A stretch of DNA of 64,000 nucleotides from contig CANKAU010000002.1 of NCBI GenBank assembly GCA_947479915.1, positions 1-64,000 on the forward strand. The letters run 5' to 3'. Position numbers and translations under genes: made by a program. The first letter of the stretch is position 1. Each line of letters starts with the position of its first letter. This stretch comes from Chloroflexota bacterium (GTDB lineage: Bacteria > Chloroflexota > Dehalococcoidia > UBA2979). A model generated the notes under the pieces. The model searched no databases, was not told the origin of the DNA, and saw nothing but the letters and a program-made list of their open reading frames with translations. Below, one piece after another: positions 48,443 to 57,496 of the stretch.

Positions 48443-49372
48443 CTAGCCCTGGGAGGCGTCGATCTCCTCGGGCATCCGGAACTCCACCGTCTCCTCCGCC
48501 ACGATCACCGGCTCCACGCGCGTGACGCCGCGCGTGCGCAGGTCCGCGATGATCGGCGCGAGGAGCGTGTCCGGCACGGACGCGCCCGCGGTCAGCCCCA
48601 CGATCCCGACGCCCTCGTACCAGGCCGGGTCGATCTCCTCGATGCCGTCGACCCGATAGGCGGGCGTGCCGGTGGCCGCGGCGACCTCGCGCAGTCGAAC
48701 CGAGTTGCTGGAGTTCTGCGAGCCGATCACGATCACCAGGTCGGCGCGCTCCGCGATCACCTTCACGGCGGCCTGTCGGTTCGTCGTCGCGTAGCAGATG
48801 TCGTTGCGCACTTCGGCCTGCGGGTAGCGCGCGCGGATCGCGTCGATGGTCGCGGCCGTGTCGTCCACGGAAAGCGTGGTCTGCGTCACCACGAAGATCG
48901 GTCGGTTGCCCTCGGCGAGCGCCTGCACGTCGCCCGGCGTGTCTACCACGCGCGTGCGATCGGGCGCCTCGCCCTTCGTCCCCTCGACCTCGTCGTGGCC
49001 CTCGTGGCCGACGAGGAGCACGTCGAAGCCGTCGCGCGCAGCCTTCTTCGTCTCCAGGTGCACCTTCGTCACCAGCGGGCACGTCGCGTCGATGATGCGG
49101 AGGCCGCGGTCGCGGGCCTCCTGCACCACTGACGGCGCGATGCCGTGCGCCGAGAAGACGATCCGGGCACCGGCGGGCACCTCGCTCACTTGCTCGACGA
49201 AGATCGCGCCGCGCTGGCGGAAGTCGTCCACCACGTAGCGGTTGTGCACGATCTCGTGGAATGCGTAGACGGGCTCGGTGGACCCGTCGAGCACCTGATC
49301 CAGCACGTTGATCGCGCGGACGACGCCCGCGCAGAAGCCTCGAGGCTCCGCCAGCAGCACGGTGTGGGGCAT
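48443..49372 (-). CDS. ispH: 4-hydroxy-3-methylbut-2-enyl diphosphate reductase
   Basis: IspH (LytB) catalyses the last step of the MEP isoprenoid pathway with a [4Fe-4S] cluster. The three cluster cysteines are in 'EPRGFCAGVVRAI', 'IIDATCPLVTKVH' and 'NDICYATTNRQAAV'. Substrate residues are seen in 'YAFHEIVHNRYVV', 'FSAHGIAP', 'VGHEGHDEV' and 'GSQNSSNSVRLREVA'. The length of 309 residues is normal. An AAAGG motif precedes the ATG, with TACGAT further upstream, so this gene has a short leader. Confidence 0.96.
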   Translation of the reverse strand: MPHTVLLAEPRGFCAGVVRAINVLDQVLDGSTEPVYAFHEIVHNRYVVDDFRQRGAIFVEQVSEVPAGARIVFSAHGIAPSVVQEARDRGLRIIDATCPLVTKVHLETKKAARDGFDVLLVGHEGHDEVEGTKGEAPDRTRVVDTPGDVQALAEGNRPIFVVTQTTLSVDDTAATIDAIRARYPQAEVRNDICYATTNRQAAVKVIAERADLVIVIGSQNSSNSVRLREVAAATGTPAYRVDGIEEIDPAWYEGVGIVGLTAGASVPDTLLAPIIADLRTRGVTRVEPVIVAEETVEFRMPEEIDASQG

Positions 49373-49432
49373 TGAGTGGCCTTTCGCCCCTCGATCGTAC
49401 CAGCGGCGCTCGCCGTGCGCGGCGTGTCGCCG

Positions 49433-51535
49433 CTAGTCGCGCGGTCCGCGACGGATCGAGGCGACGCGCTGAGCCGCGGCGCCGCCGAGGAGCCCTGCGC
49501 CCAGCGACAGCAGCACGACCCAGGTGCCGAGCGCCCCGGCGACGCCCTCGACGGTCGCGGACTGTGCCACCTGCGGTGGCGTCGAGGCAGTGGAGGGCTG
49601 CGCGGCACGAGGCCGACCCGGCGTCGGCTGCTCGACGATGCGCGCGTCACGGAACGTGCCGTCCGGCGCAAAGAGGCGCTCGATCGCGCGGCCCGTGCCG
49701 GGGACGGGGATGCGCGGCCCGGCGAGGTACGTGGTGTCCTCGCCGTACGAAAATGCATCGACCTGTCGCCCGTCCGCCGCGGCGAGGACGAGCCGGTCGC
49801 CGGAATTGCCGAGGCCGTTCCCGATCGTCTGCGGAAGCCGGAAGGCCGTCACCCCGGGAACCTCGGCAAGGCGTGAGGCGACCACGAGCGACCCGCCCGC
49901 GGGGACGACGAGCGCCGGCAGCGCGACCGACCCGCTGTTGTCGCGCAGCGTCATGCCCTCCACCGACGCAGCCACCGCACCGAGGTTGGAGATTTCCACC
50001 CATTCGTACTCCGAGTCGCGGCCCGGGTTCGGCGGATCGGGCAGGAGTTGCGTCACGCGGAAGGCGCGCTGCGCGTCGGCGACTCCCGGTGTCGTCACGT
50101 CCTCGACGCGCAGACCCGACGTTGAGAGTGCGGGCGTCGGCGTTGCGCCGGCACGCGCGGTGGGCGCGGCGGCGGGACGTGGTGTCGCGGACGGGCGCGG
50201 CAGCGCGGCACGCGGCGTCGACGCTCCGGCCGCCGTGGAGGGCGTGCCGGTCGCACGCGCGCCAGGTGTCGAGGTGACGCGTGCGCGGGGGAAGGCACCC
50301 CGCATGACCGCAGGCGGCTCCTCCGGCGCGGGTGTCGGCATGACCGCGGGGCGCGCCTCGGCCGGGGCGATTGCCCCACTGGGATCCGCTGTCGCGCCGA
50401 AGACGACGTTGTCGATGATGAGCGAGGCGGTCGTGCTGGCGCGCAGCATGAACCGCACCGTCACGCTGCTCGCGAACAGCGGCGCCTGGATCGCGCGCGT
50501 CCCGACGACCTGGTAACGCGGCGCGGCGGACAGCTCCCGCCCCTCGGTGATGCCGATGGCGAGGGAGTCATCGTTGCCCAGCGTGCGCCCGCTGCCGTCC
50601 GGGCCGTCGTGCCACGCGACGCGCAGCCAGCCGCTGTCTACCTCGCCGGTCGTGGCGAGGAGCGCGCTCGCGCCGTACCACGCGCCGGGCTGCACGCCGT
50701 TCAGGGTCTGCTCCGCCCAGACGGTCCCCGCGCTGTCCGTGTGCAGGACGAGCGACGGGCCGGCGCCCGGAATCCACGTGTCCGTCCACGCGCGCCCCTG
50801 CACCACGTTCCAGCCCGCGAGCCCGGTGTCGAACGTGCCGTTCGCGAGCGCGAGCGCCCGAGGTGCGGGCGTTGGGGTCGCGCTCGGCAGGCGGATGGGG
50901 CTGCTGCGCGCGATCGGCGTGGCGGCGGGCGGGACGGGCGGAGCCTCCTCGCCCACCGTGATCGGCTCGGGGGGTGGTGGGGGCGGCGGCGGCGGGATGA
51001 CCTCGGTGATGACGAGGTCGTCGACCGAGAAGCGTGCCCCTGCCGCGGTGGCCGCGCCGGTAATGACGACCAGCGCGTGCTCGGTGCCGGCGGGCGCGGT
51101 CACGGAGGTCGTGGTGATCGTGACGTAGCCAACCGTCGGCCCCGCCTGCACCTTCGCGTTCGACACGAGCACGGCACCGGCCGCGGTGACGAGGTCGAGG
51201 CGCGCGGTGACCGAGGTGATGGTGGCGGCAGGGATGCGCACGGCGAGCGAGAGCGTGTACTGCCTCGTCGCGACGGCGGGAGTGAGCCAGTACTGGGTGC
51301 GGATGGTGACGGGCGCGGCGGCGACCGATTGCACGTGGCCGGCGGCCGCGCCGCCGTTCACCGGCTGGCCCGCGCCCACGGTCAGCGTGCCGCTGTCCGC
51401 AGGGGCCCAGCCCGTCGAGCCCGCCTCGAAGTCGCCGTTCGCAGGGCCGATGACCGCGGCATGTGCGGGCGCGATCGTGGCGACCGAAAAGGCCACGCCC
51501 CCGAAGAACCCGACCGCGAGCAGCCCCCAACGCAC
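49433..51535 (-). CDS. Large secreted/surface protein with lamin-tail domain and C-terminal anchor
   Basis: A 700-residue exported protein. Signal peptide 'LLAVGFFGGVAFSVATIAPAHAA' is followed by two carbohydrate-binding-like beta-sandwich regions ('GDFEAGSTGWAPADSGTLTVG' and 'NGTFDTGLAGWNVVQGRAWTD'). These are separated by a run of prolines (PPPPPPPPEP) and followed by a Pro/Thr/Ala linker. A lamin-tail domain comes next ('FRVTQLLPDPPNPGRDSEYEWVEISNLGAVAASVEGMTLRDNSG'), then a C-terminal helix 'VAGALGTWVVLLSLGAGLLGGAAA' before Arg-rich residues. It is probably a surface-anchored adhesive protein. GTG 51535 follows AGGAGGGG. Confidence 0.85.
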   Translation of the reverse strand: MRWGLLAVGFFGGVAFSVATIAPAHAAVIGPANGDFEAGSTGWAPADSGTLTVGAGQPVNGGAAAGHVQSVAAAPVTIRTQYWLTPAVATRQYTLSLAVRIPAATITSVTARLDLVTAAGAVLVSNAKVQAGPTVGYVTITTTSVTAPAGTEHALVVITGAATAAGARFSVDDLVITEVIPPPPPPPPPEPITVGEEAPPVPPAATPIARSSPIRLPSATPTPAPRALALANGTFDTGLAGWNVVQGRAWTDTWIPGAGPSLVLHTDSAGTVWAEQTLNGVQPGAWYGASALLATTGEVDSGWLRVAWHDGPDGSGRTLGNDDSLAIGITEGRELSAAPRYQVVGTRAIQAPLFASSVTVRFMLRASTTASLIIDNVVFGATADPSGAIAPAEARPAVMPTPAPEEPPAVMRGAFPRARVTSTPGARATGTPSTAAGASTPRAALPRPSATPRPAAAPTARAGATPTPALSTSGLRVEDVTTPGVADAQRAFRVTQLLPDPPNPGRDSEYEWVEISNLGAVAASVEGMTLRDNSGSVALPALVVPAGGSLVVASRLAEVPGVTAFRLPQTIGNGLGNSGDRLVLAAADGRQVDAFSYGEDTTYLAGPRIPVPGTGRAIERLFAPDGTFRDARIVEQPTPGRPRAAQPSTASTPPQVAQSATVEGVAGALGTWVVLLSLGAGLLGGAAAQRVASIRRGPRD

Positions 51536-51630
51536 GGTGCGTGCCCCTCCTGCCTGACCTCAGGCGGGGGGACGGTAGCACGTTTGCGCGAGCGTAATAT
51601 CGCGCCGCGATGACCTCGGACTGCGGGAGG

Positions 51631-52287
51631 TTAGACGGCGGTTCCCGCGCCGGGGAGCTGCAGCACGCGCTTCAGCCACTCGCTCAGGTCGGTCAGGCTC
51701 TGGCGGCTGATCTCGTGCTGCATCGGGTACTCGAGGTACTGCGGCAGCGCGCCGATCGTCTGCAGCAGGTCTCGCGAGGCGTGCGCGCGGTCGATGGCGA
51801 TCATCTGGTCGTGCGTCCCGTGCTGGACGAGCAGGGGCACCTCGGCGACGGTCTCGCGATCGACGCGGCCGGCGACGTCCTCCGGGAAGTACGTGGAGAG
51901 CGCGGCGATGCCGGCCCACCGGCGCGGCTCCGCGAGGCCGAGGCGGTACGCCAGCGTGCCGCCCTGCGAGAAGCCCAGCACCACCGTCCGCGCGGCGTCG
52001 CCGCCGCAGCGCGGGACCATCTCCTCGATGAACGCACGGAGCGAGCTGGCCACGCGCTCGAACTCCTCGACCGTCCGCTGGGCGTCGCCGTCGCGGTGGA
52101 ACCACGTGTAGGAGCCCGGCCCGACGGGGAACTCGGCCTGCGGGCAGAGCATCATCACCTGGCCCTCCGCGAGGTGCGGCGCGAGGCCGAGCAGATCCTG
52201 CCCGTGGGCGCCATGCCCGTGCAGCGCGACCACGGTCGGTGCTGGCTCCGGCGTGCCGGGATGCCATGTGGCGTAGGCGAAGGTCAT
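51631..52287 (-). CDS. Phospholipase/carboxylesterase (YpfH-like alpha/beta hydrolase)
   Basis: A 218-residue esterase of the Abhydrolase_2 family: 'PTVVALHGHGAHGQDLLGLAPHL', nucleophile Ser in 'TVVLGFSQGGTLAYRLGLAEP', Asp in 'LLVQHGTHDQMIAIDRA', His in 'YLEYPMQHEISRQSLTDLSEWL'. The triad is complete. The likely substrates are carboxylic esters or lysophospholipids. ATG 52287 with GAGGGAG upstream is used. It is divergent from the copper chaperone gene. Confidence 0.9.
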   Translation of the reverse strand: MTFAYATWHPGTPEPAPTVVALHGHGAHGQDLLGLAPHLAEGQVMMLCPQAEFPVGPGSYTWFHRDGDAQRTVEEFERVASSLRAFIEEMVPRCGGDAARTVVLGFSQGGTLAYRLGLAEPRRWAGIAALSTYFPEDVAGRVDRETVAEVPLLVQHGTHDQMIAIDRAHASRDLLQTIGALPQYLEYPMQHEISRQSLTDLSEWLKRVLQLPGAGTAV

Positions 52288-52348
52288 CGTTCGGACTCCC
52301 TCGAGGGTGCGACGAACAGGGTAGCGCGGGGTGCCTGGCGCATGACCC

Positions 52349-52379
52349 ATACCCCCCGGGTAGGGGTCTATGGTACGAT
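52349..52379 (+). promoter_or_regulatory. CsoR-type operator overlapping a promoter
   Basis: ATACCCCCCGGGTAGGGGTCTAT (52349-52371) has the C-tract/G-tract layout flanked by AT that is typical of CsoR/RcnR-family operators. It is followed directly by a TACGAT -10 hexamer (52374-52379), 39 nt before the chaperone ATG. csoR is the next-but-one gene. Repressor binding here would block RNA polymerase until Cu(I) is bound. Confidence 0.65.
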
Positions 52380-52417
52380 TCCGCCGTCCTCATCGAAATG
52401 CTTCCAGGAGTTCCCGC

Positions 52418-52999
52418 ATGCCTCAGATGACTCTCTTCGCGCCCGACATCACCTGCGAGCACTGCATCGCGACGATCAGCAAGGCCGTGGCCACGGTCGA
52501 GGGTGCGCGCTTCATCGCCGGCGATCCGGAGAGCCGCACCTTCGCGGTCGAGGTCGCCAGCGGCGCCGTCCTCGATCGCGTCGCAGAGACGCTGACCGCC
52601 GAGGGCTACCCCCTCGGCGAGGCGCCCGCGCCCGGTGCTGCCCCGGCCGCCGGCCGCATGACCGGCCTGCCAATGGCGGGCGGCGCGCCGATGGCCGGGA
52701 TGCAGCACCAGCAGCAGGCCGGCTTCAAGCCGCAGTACCTGAAGATCGAGAAGACGGACGCGGGCGCGGACGTCACGTACTCCTGCCCCTGCGGCAGCAC
52801 GACCGAGGTCTTCCACCTCGACCGCTCGCGGGCGGACCAAGAGCCGCACTCCTGCTGCGGCCACCACACGCTGGTCGGCGTGAACGCCGCCGCTCGCCTG
52901 CGTGCGCGCCTCGGCGACGGGTACGAGATCGACGTGCAGACGGTGACGATGCCGTGGGGCCAGCCGCTCGAGGCCGCACAGGCCGTCGCGAAGGGATAG
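52418..52999 (+). CDS. Copper chaperone: HMA domain plus Cys/His-rich C-terminal domain
   Basis: A 193-residue protein. Residues 1-70 are a heavy-metal-associated domain with Cys13 and Cys16 in 'APDITCEHCIATISKAVATVEGARFI'. A Met/Gly/Gln-rich linker follows ('GRMTGLPMAGGAPMAGMQHQQQ'). A second domain has 'YSCPCGSTTEVFHLDRSRADQEPHSCCGHHTLVGVNAAARLRARLGDGYEIDVQTV', with CPC and CCGHH clusters that look metal-binding. Classical CopZ is only ~70 residues, so the C-terminal domain is an addition of unknown role. AGGAG precedes the ATG. It leads the operon chaperone-csoR-copA. Confidence 0.85.
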   Translation: MPQMTLFAPDITCEHCIATISKAVATVEGARFIAGDPESRTFAVEVASGAVLDRVAETLTAEGYPLGEAPAPGAAPAAGRMTGLPMAGGAPMAGMQHQQQAGFKPQYLKIEKTDAGADVTYSCPCGSTTEVFHLDRSRADQEPHSCCGHHTLVGVNAAARLRARLGDGYEIDVQTVTMPWGQPLEAAQAVAKG

Positions 53000-53003
53000 C
53001 GCC

Positions 53004-53270
53004 GTGGACGACGCCAGCCGCGCCGACGTCCTCAAACGGCTGTCCTACATCGAAGGCCACCTCGCCGGGGTGCGCCGGATGATCGACGAGGACACCTACT
53101 GCGTGGACGTGATGAAGCAGACGTTCGCCATCCGGCGTGCCATCGAGAAGATGGAGACGAAGATGCTGGAAGGCCACCTCCAACACTGCGTGATGGACGC
53201 GATCCGCGAGGGCCGCTCGGAGGAGTCGTTCACCGAGCTGATCGAGCTCTACAAGGTCGCCAACAAGTAG
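53004..53270 (+). CDS. csoR: CsoR-family copper-sensing repressor
   Basis: An 88-residue all-helical repressor: 'VLKRLSYIEGHLAGVRRMIDEDTYCVDVMKQTFAIRRAIEKMETKMLEGHLQHCVMDAIREG'. The Cu(I) ligands are Cys33, His58 and Cys62, with the same spacing (25 and 29 residues) as the C-H-C set of Mycobacterium CsoR. It derepresses copper-resistance genes on Cu(I) binding. The GTG start is 4 nt after the chaperone stop; copA follows 21 nt later. The operator-like site at 52349 is the expected target. Confidence 0.92.
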   Translation: MDDASRADVLKRLSYIEGHLAGVRRMIDEDTYCVDVMKQTFAIRRAIEKMETKMLEGHLQHCVMDAIREGRSEESFTELIELYKVANK

Positions 53271-53291
53271 TCCGGGTTCGAGAGACATCCC

Positions 53292-55691
53292 ATGACCACC
53301 GACACGCAATCCCCCGTCCCCGCGCTGGAACACCTGCGCTTCGATGTGCGCGGCATGACGTGCGCCTCGTGCGTGCGTCGCGTCGAGAAAGCCCTCGGCG
53401 CGGTCGAGGGCGTCGAGCGCGCCTCGGTGAACCTCGCCACGGAGCAGGCCACCGTCGAGCTCGGCGCGAACGTGGACGTGCAGGCGCTGCGCGCCGCCGT
53501 GGACCGCGCGGGCTACGACCTGCGGCTGCCCGAGGCCGGCGAGGACGAGGACACCGCGCGCGACGCGATGGAGCAGGAGCGCCGCAAGGAATTCCGCGCG
53601 CTCGCTCTGCGCACTACGGTCGCCCTCTTCGTCGCCGCGGCGCAGATGGGGTGGATGTTCCTCCACCTCTACGGATTCGCGTGGTTCGGGTGGATGTGGG
53701 TGCATGAGGTCGGGCACTCGTGGTGGATGAACCCGCTGTTGTTCTCCAGCGCGCTGGTCGTGCAGGTGTGGGCGGGCGCGCAGTTCTACTCAGGCGCGTG
53801 GCGCGTCGGCAGGCACGGCTCCACGGACATGAACACACTGATCGCGCTCGGCACGTCCGTCGCGTTCATCTACTCGACGATTGTGACGTTCGCGCCCGAG
53901 TTGCTGGCGAGCGGCGGCCAGTTCGACCTCACCGCCACATACGACACGGCGACGGCAATCATCGGCCTCGTGCTCCTCGGGCGGCTGCTCGAGGCGCGCG
54001 CGAAGGGGCAGACGTCCGACGCCGTGCGTGCGCTGATCGCGCTGCGCCCGCAGACCGCGCGCGTGTTCGAGGACGGCCAGGAGTTCGAGATCCCGGTGCG
54101 CGCGGTGCAGGCGGGCGACGTGGTGATCGTGCGCCCCAGCGAGCGCGTCCCCGTCGACGGCGAAGTAGTCGAGGGCGCGGCCGCCATCGACGAGTCGATG
54201 CTCACCGGGGAGTCCCTGCCGGTGGAGAAGCACCCCGGCGACGTGGTCTTCGGCGCAACCATGAACACCAACGGCATGCTGCGCATCCGCGCGACCGCCG
54301 TGGGTGCCGACTCCGCGCTCGCTCGCATCATCCGGCTGGTCGAAGAAGCGCAGGGCTCGAAGGCGCCGATCCAGGCGCTGGCCGACCGCATCGCTGCGAT
54401 TTTCGTGCCGATCGTCATCGGTATCTCGCTCCTCACGCTCGGCGCGTGGTGGCTGCTGGGGCCGGAGCCGCGCGGCACGCTGGCGCTACTGAACGCCGTG
54501 AGCGTGCTGATCATCGCGTGCCCGTGCGCGCTGGGCCTCGCCACGCCGACCGCGATCATGGTCGGCATGGGACGCGCCGCGAGCCTCGGCGTGCTGATCC
54601 GCGATGCCGAGGCGCTCGAGGCCGCGCGACGCATCGACACCGTGGTCCTCGACAAGACCGGCACGATCACGGAGGGACGCCCCGAGGTGACCCGGGTCGC
54701 AATCGGCCCGGACGCGCCGCCCAGCGGCGCGCTGGACGAGGCGACGCTGCTCCGCCTCGTCGCCTCGGCGGAGCGCGGCTCGGAGCACCCCTACGCGGCG
54801 GCGATGGAACGCGCCGCCGAGCGGCGCTCGCTCGCCCTCGACTGGCCCATTACGTTCCGGGCACTGCCCGGCCTCGGCATCGAGGCAACCGTCGCCCTCG
54901 ACGGCGTGACGCGCGCGCTGCTCGTCGGCAACGCGGACTTCATGGGCGCGCAGGGCATCGACGGAACGACGCGCGGGGGCATGCGGCTGGCATTCGAGGC
55001 GGATCGCGCGACGCAGGACGGGGAGACCGCGCTGCTCGTCGCGGTCGATGGCGTCCCCGCCGGGATGATCGCCGTCGCCGATCGCGTCCGCCCGACCGCC
55101 CTCGACGGCGTCGCGGCGCTACAGGTGCGGGGTGTGCAGGTGGTCATGCTCACGGGAGACGGCGAGGCGACGGCGCGCGCCGTCGCAAAGCAGGTGGGCA
55201 TCGACCAGGTCGAGGGCAACGTGAAGCCGGAGGGCAAGGCGGCGATCGTGCAGCAACTGCGCGCACAGGGCCGCGTGGTCGCGATGGTCGGTGACGGCAT
55301 CAACGACGCGCCCGCCCTCGCGGCCGCGGATATCGGCATCGCAATTGGTGGCGGCACGGACATCGCGATCGAGACGGCGCCCGTCACGCTGATGCGCGCG
55401 GACCTGGGCGGCGTCGCGCAGGCGATGGCGATCAGCGCGGCGACGATGCGCACGATGTGGCAGAACCTCGGCTGGGCGTTCGGCTACAACGTCGCGCTGA
55501 TCCCGATCGCTGCGGGCGCGGGCTACCTGCTGTTCAACGTCGTGCTGAACGTCGAGGTGCCCACGATCCTCACACCGATCTTCGGGACGCGCGGCTTCCT
55601 CAACCCGATCGCCGCCGCGGGGGCGATGGCGTTCTCCAGCGTCAGCGTGATGACGAACAGCCTGCGGCTGCGGAACGTCCGCCTGCGGTAG
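53292..55691 (+). CDS. copA: P1B-type copper-translocating ATPase
   Basis: A 799-residue Cu(I) exporter. A single N-terminal HMA domain has Cys24/Cys27 in '[22 protein letters not shown]'. Eight membrane helices include the transport motif '[24 protein letters not shown]' (CPC near residue 408). The actuator has '[11 protein letters not shown]'; the P-domain has '[19 protein letters not shown]'; the N-domain has 'SEHPYAAAM'; the hinge is '[39 protein letters not shown]'. All catalytic motifs are intact. It is the last gene of the copper operon and is followed by a hairpin. Confidence 0.96.
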   Translation: MTTDTQSPVPALEHLRFDVRGMTCASCVRRVEKALGAVEGVERASVNLATEQATVELGANVDVQALRAAVDRAGYDLRLPEAGEDEDTARDAMEQERRKEFRALALRTTVALFVAAAQMGWMFLHLYGFAWFGWMWVHEVGHSWWMNPLLFSSALVVQVWAGAQFYSGAWRVGRHGSTDMNTLIALGTSVAFIYSTIVTFAPELLASGGQFDLTATYDTATAIIGLVLLGRLLEARAKGQTSDAVRALIALRPQTARVFEDGQEFEIPVRAVQAGDVVIVRPSERVPVDGEVVEGAAAIDESMLTGESLPVEKHPGDVVFGATMNTNGMLRIRATAVGADSALARIIRLVEEAQGSKAPIQALADRIAAIFVPIVIGISLLTLGAWWLLGPEPRGTLALLNAVSVLIIACPCALGLATPTAIMVGMGRAASLGVLIRDAEALEAARRIDTVVLDKTGTITEGRPEVTRVAIGPDAPPSGALDEATLLRLVASAERGSEHPYAAAMERAAERRSLALDWPITFRALPGLGIEATVALDGVTRALLVGNADFMGAQGIDGTTRGGMRLAFEADRATQDGETALLVAVDGVPAGMIAVADRVRPTALDGVAALQVRGVQVVMLTGDGEATARAVAKQVGIDQVEGNVKPEGKAAIVQQLRAQGRVVAMVGDGINDAPALAAADIGIAIGGGTDIAIETAPVTLMRADLGGVAQAMAISAATMRTMWQNLGWAFGYNVALIPIAAGAGYLLFNVVLNVEVPTILTPIFGTRGFLNPIAAAGAMAFSSVSVMTNSLRLRNVRLR

Positions 55692-55731
55692 TTCCGGCCG
55701 CGGCCAACGGGCCGCCGAGGGAACCCACCCC

Positions 55732-55760
55732 CGGCCCCTCCCGCCGAGCGAGAGGGGCCG
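55732..55760. terminator. Hairpin between copA and the convergent SDR gene
   Basis: 9-bp stem cggcccctc/gaggggccg with an 11-nt loop, 40 nt after the copA stop and 37 nt past the SDR stop. It can serve both strands. No U-tract is present. Confidence 0.55.
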
Positions 55761-55796
55761 CGATCGTTCAGTCGGAGCGCATCGAGTGGCCCAGCG

Positions 55797-56600
55797 CTAG
55801 TAGTAGATCGCGCGCGGGGCGCCGCCGCCGGCCGCGACCGCGTCGCCCGTAATGGCGACCGAGCGCGGGGACGCGAGGAACGTGACCACCGCTGCGATGT
55901 CCTCGGCGTCCACGAAGCGCCGGATGACGTTCGCCTCCGCCATCTGCTTCTCGACTTCCGCCTCGGAGCGGCCGGTCGTCTCGGCGCGCCACTTGATGAC
56001 GCCCGGGGTCGCCTCCGTGCGGGTCAGGCCCGGGTGCACCACGGTGACGTTGATGCCGTGCGGGCCAAGCTGGTCGGCGAGGTTCTTCGTCAGCGCGGCG
56101 ACGGACACGTTGCGCATGCTGGTGAGCAGCGAGCCCGCCTGCCGCGCGCCCAGGCCGCTGACGTTGATGATCCGGCCCCAGCCCTGCGCGATCATCGTGG
56201 GCGCGAGCTCGCGCGCGGTGCGCAGGTAGCCCAGCACCTTCACGTTCATGTCGCCCCAGTAGTTGTCGTCCGTGATCTCGGCGAGCGACGGCGGCGCCGC
56301 CTGCCCGCTGGCCGTGGCCGCGCAGTTCACGAGGATGTCGACGCCCCCGCCGAGCGCCGCGACAGCGTCACGCATGGCGGCCTTCACCGACTCGTCGTTG
56401 CTGGTGTCGCAGACGATCGGGGTGATCGTGCGGCCCGTCTCGGACGCGAGCTCGGCGGCGGCGGCGCGCAGGGTCTCCTCGGTGCGCGCGATGAGCACCA
56501 CGTCGCAGCCCTCGCGCGCGAGTTCGCGGGCGCACGCCTTGCCGATACCGCGGCTGCCGCCGGTGACGATCGCGCGCTTGCCGGTGAGTTGAAGGTCCAT
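55797..56600 (-). CDS. SDR-family oxidoreductase with atypical active site
   Basis: A 267-residue short-chain dehydrogenase-fold protein. The cofactor loop is 'AIVTGGSRGIGKACARELAREG', then 'DILVNCAATA' and 'GRIINVSGLGARQAGSLLTSMRNVSVAALTKNLADQLGPHGINVTVVHPGLTRTEAT'. The usual YxxxK is replaced by T-SMR-N at the aligned positions, so the catalytic Tyr and Lys are absent. Either the reaction uses other residues or the protein is not a dehydrogenase. AGGAG precedes the ATG. It is monocistronic. Confidence 0.85.
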   Translation of the reverse strand: MDLQLTGKRAIVTGGSRGIGKACARELAREGCDVVLIARTEETLRAAAAELASETGRTITPIVCDTSNDESVKAAMRDAVAALGGGVDILVNCAATASGQAAPPSLAEITDDNYWGDMNVKVLGYLRTARELAPTMIAQGWGRIINVSGLGARQAGSLLTSMRNVSVAALTKNLADQLGPHGINVTVVHPGLTRTEATPGVIKWRAETTGRSEAEVEKQMAEANVIRRFVDAEDIAAVVTFLASPRSVAITGDAVAAGGGAPRAIYY

Positions 56601-56703
56601 GCGAGGTGCTCCTGTGCTGGGCGGGTGTCGTGGCTGACGTGGCCGTTCCGGCCCGGTGCGGGCCGCCGCAGACGATAGCGCACGAGGCTCCGCCGTGCCC
56701 GCT

Positions 56704-56709
56704 TATGCT
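56704..56709 (+). promoter_or_regulatory. -10 hexamer TATGCT, leaderless start
   Basis: TATGCT is followed by 6 nt (ggcgcc) and the ATG at 56716, with no ribosome binding site. Confidence 0.55.
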
Positions 56710-56715
56710 GGCGCC

Positions 56716-57402
56716 ATGGGCGAGTGGTTCGCAGTCGCGGCAGTGGCGTTCTTCGTGGGGTTGAGCGGCGCGCTCAGCCCGGGGCCGCTCACGATCCTCG
56801 CCATCCGCGAGGGCGCTCGGCGCGGCTGGTGGGCCGGCCCGTTCGCGACGGCGGGCCACGCGGTCGCTGAGGGCGTCACGGTCGCGTTGCTCGCGCTCGG
56901 CCTCTCGGCGTACGTCGGCGCGGACAGCCCCGTCACCACCGCCATCTCGATCCTCGGCGGGCTCGCGCTCGTATGGATGGCGTGGGGCACCGCACGCTCG
57001 CTCCCCACCGCATCGCTCGCCGCGCGCGTCGCCGAGGCGGCGCCCGGCCTGACCTCCGCACCGCGCCGAGGCGCATCGTTTGAGGCGTTCCGCGCGGTGG
57101 CGCCGCTCGGTATCGCGGTGAGCGTGGCGAACCCGTACTGGCTGATCTGGTGGGCGACCGTCGGCACCAAGCTCACGGTCGACTCGCTGCGCATCGGGTG
57201 GACGGGACCGGGCGCGGTGTTCCTGGGGCACATCGTCAGCGATCTGCTGTGGCTGACATTCGTTGCGACGCTCGTGGGCTCGGGCTCGCGGTGGCTGGGC
57301 GACCGCGCGTACCGCGGGCTGCTCGGCGCGTGCGCTGTGTTCCTCCTGGTGCTCGGGCTCGTCTTCGTGGTGAGCGGCGCGCGGAGTGCCATCGGCGTGT
57401 GA
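56716..57402 (+). CDS. LysE family transporter
   Basis: A 228-residue membrane protein with about six helices and the LysE/RhtB opening 'FFVGLSGALSPGPLTILAIREGARRGWWAGPFATAGHAVAEGVTVALLALGL'. The second half contains 'GIAVSVANPYWLIWWATVGTKL'. The family exports amino acids or other small metabolites; the substrate is unknown. The start is fixed by the leaderless promoter signature. The VOC gene follows 94 nt later with a separate TACACT hexamer near 57424. Confidence 0.87.
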   Translation: MGEWFAVAAVAFFVGLSGALSPGPLTILAIREGARRGWWAGPFATAGHAVAEGVTVALLALGLSAYVGADSPVTTAISILGGLALVWMAWGTARSLPTASLAARVAEAAPGLTSAPRRGASFEAFRAVAPLGIAVSVANPYWLIWWATVGTKLTVDSLRIGWTGPGAVFLGHIVSDLLWLTFVATLVGSGSRWLGDRAYRGLLGACAVFLLVLGLVFVVSGARSAIGV

Positions 57403-57496
57403 GGCCGAGCCGAGGTGCCTCGCTACACTGGTACGTGGTGCGCCCGGCGCACCGTTAGCCAACCCCGACGACGCGCCGCACCGAGAAAGGTCCGCC

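Noticed and set aside
49372-51613. Several long plus-strand ORFs antisense to the lamin-tail protein
   Set aside because: They are Arg/Pro/Ala-rich shadows. The minus-strand protein has a signal peptide, domain motifs and a membrane anchor.
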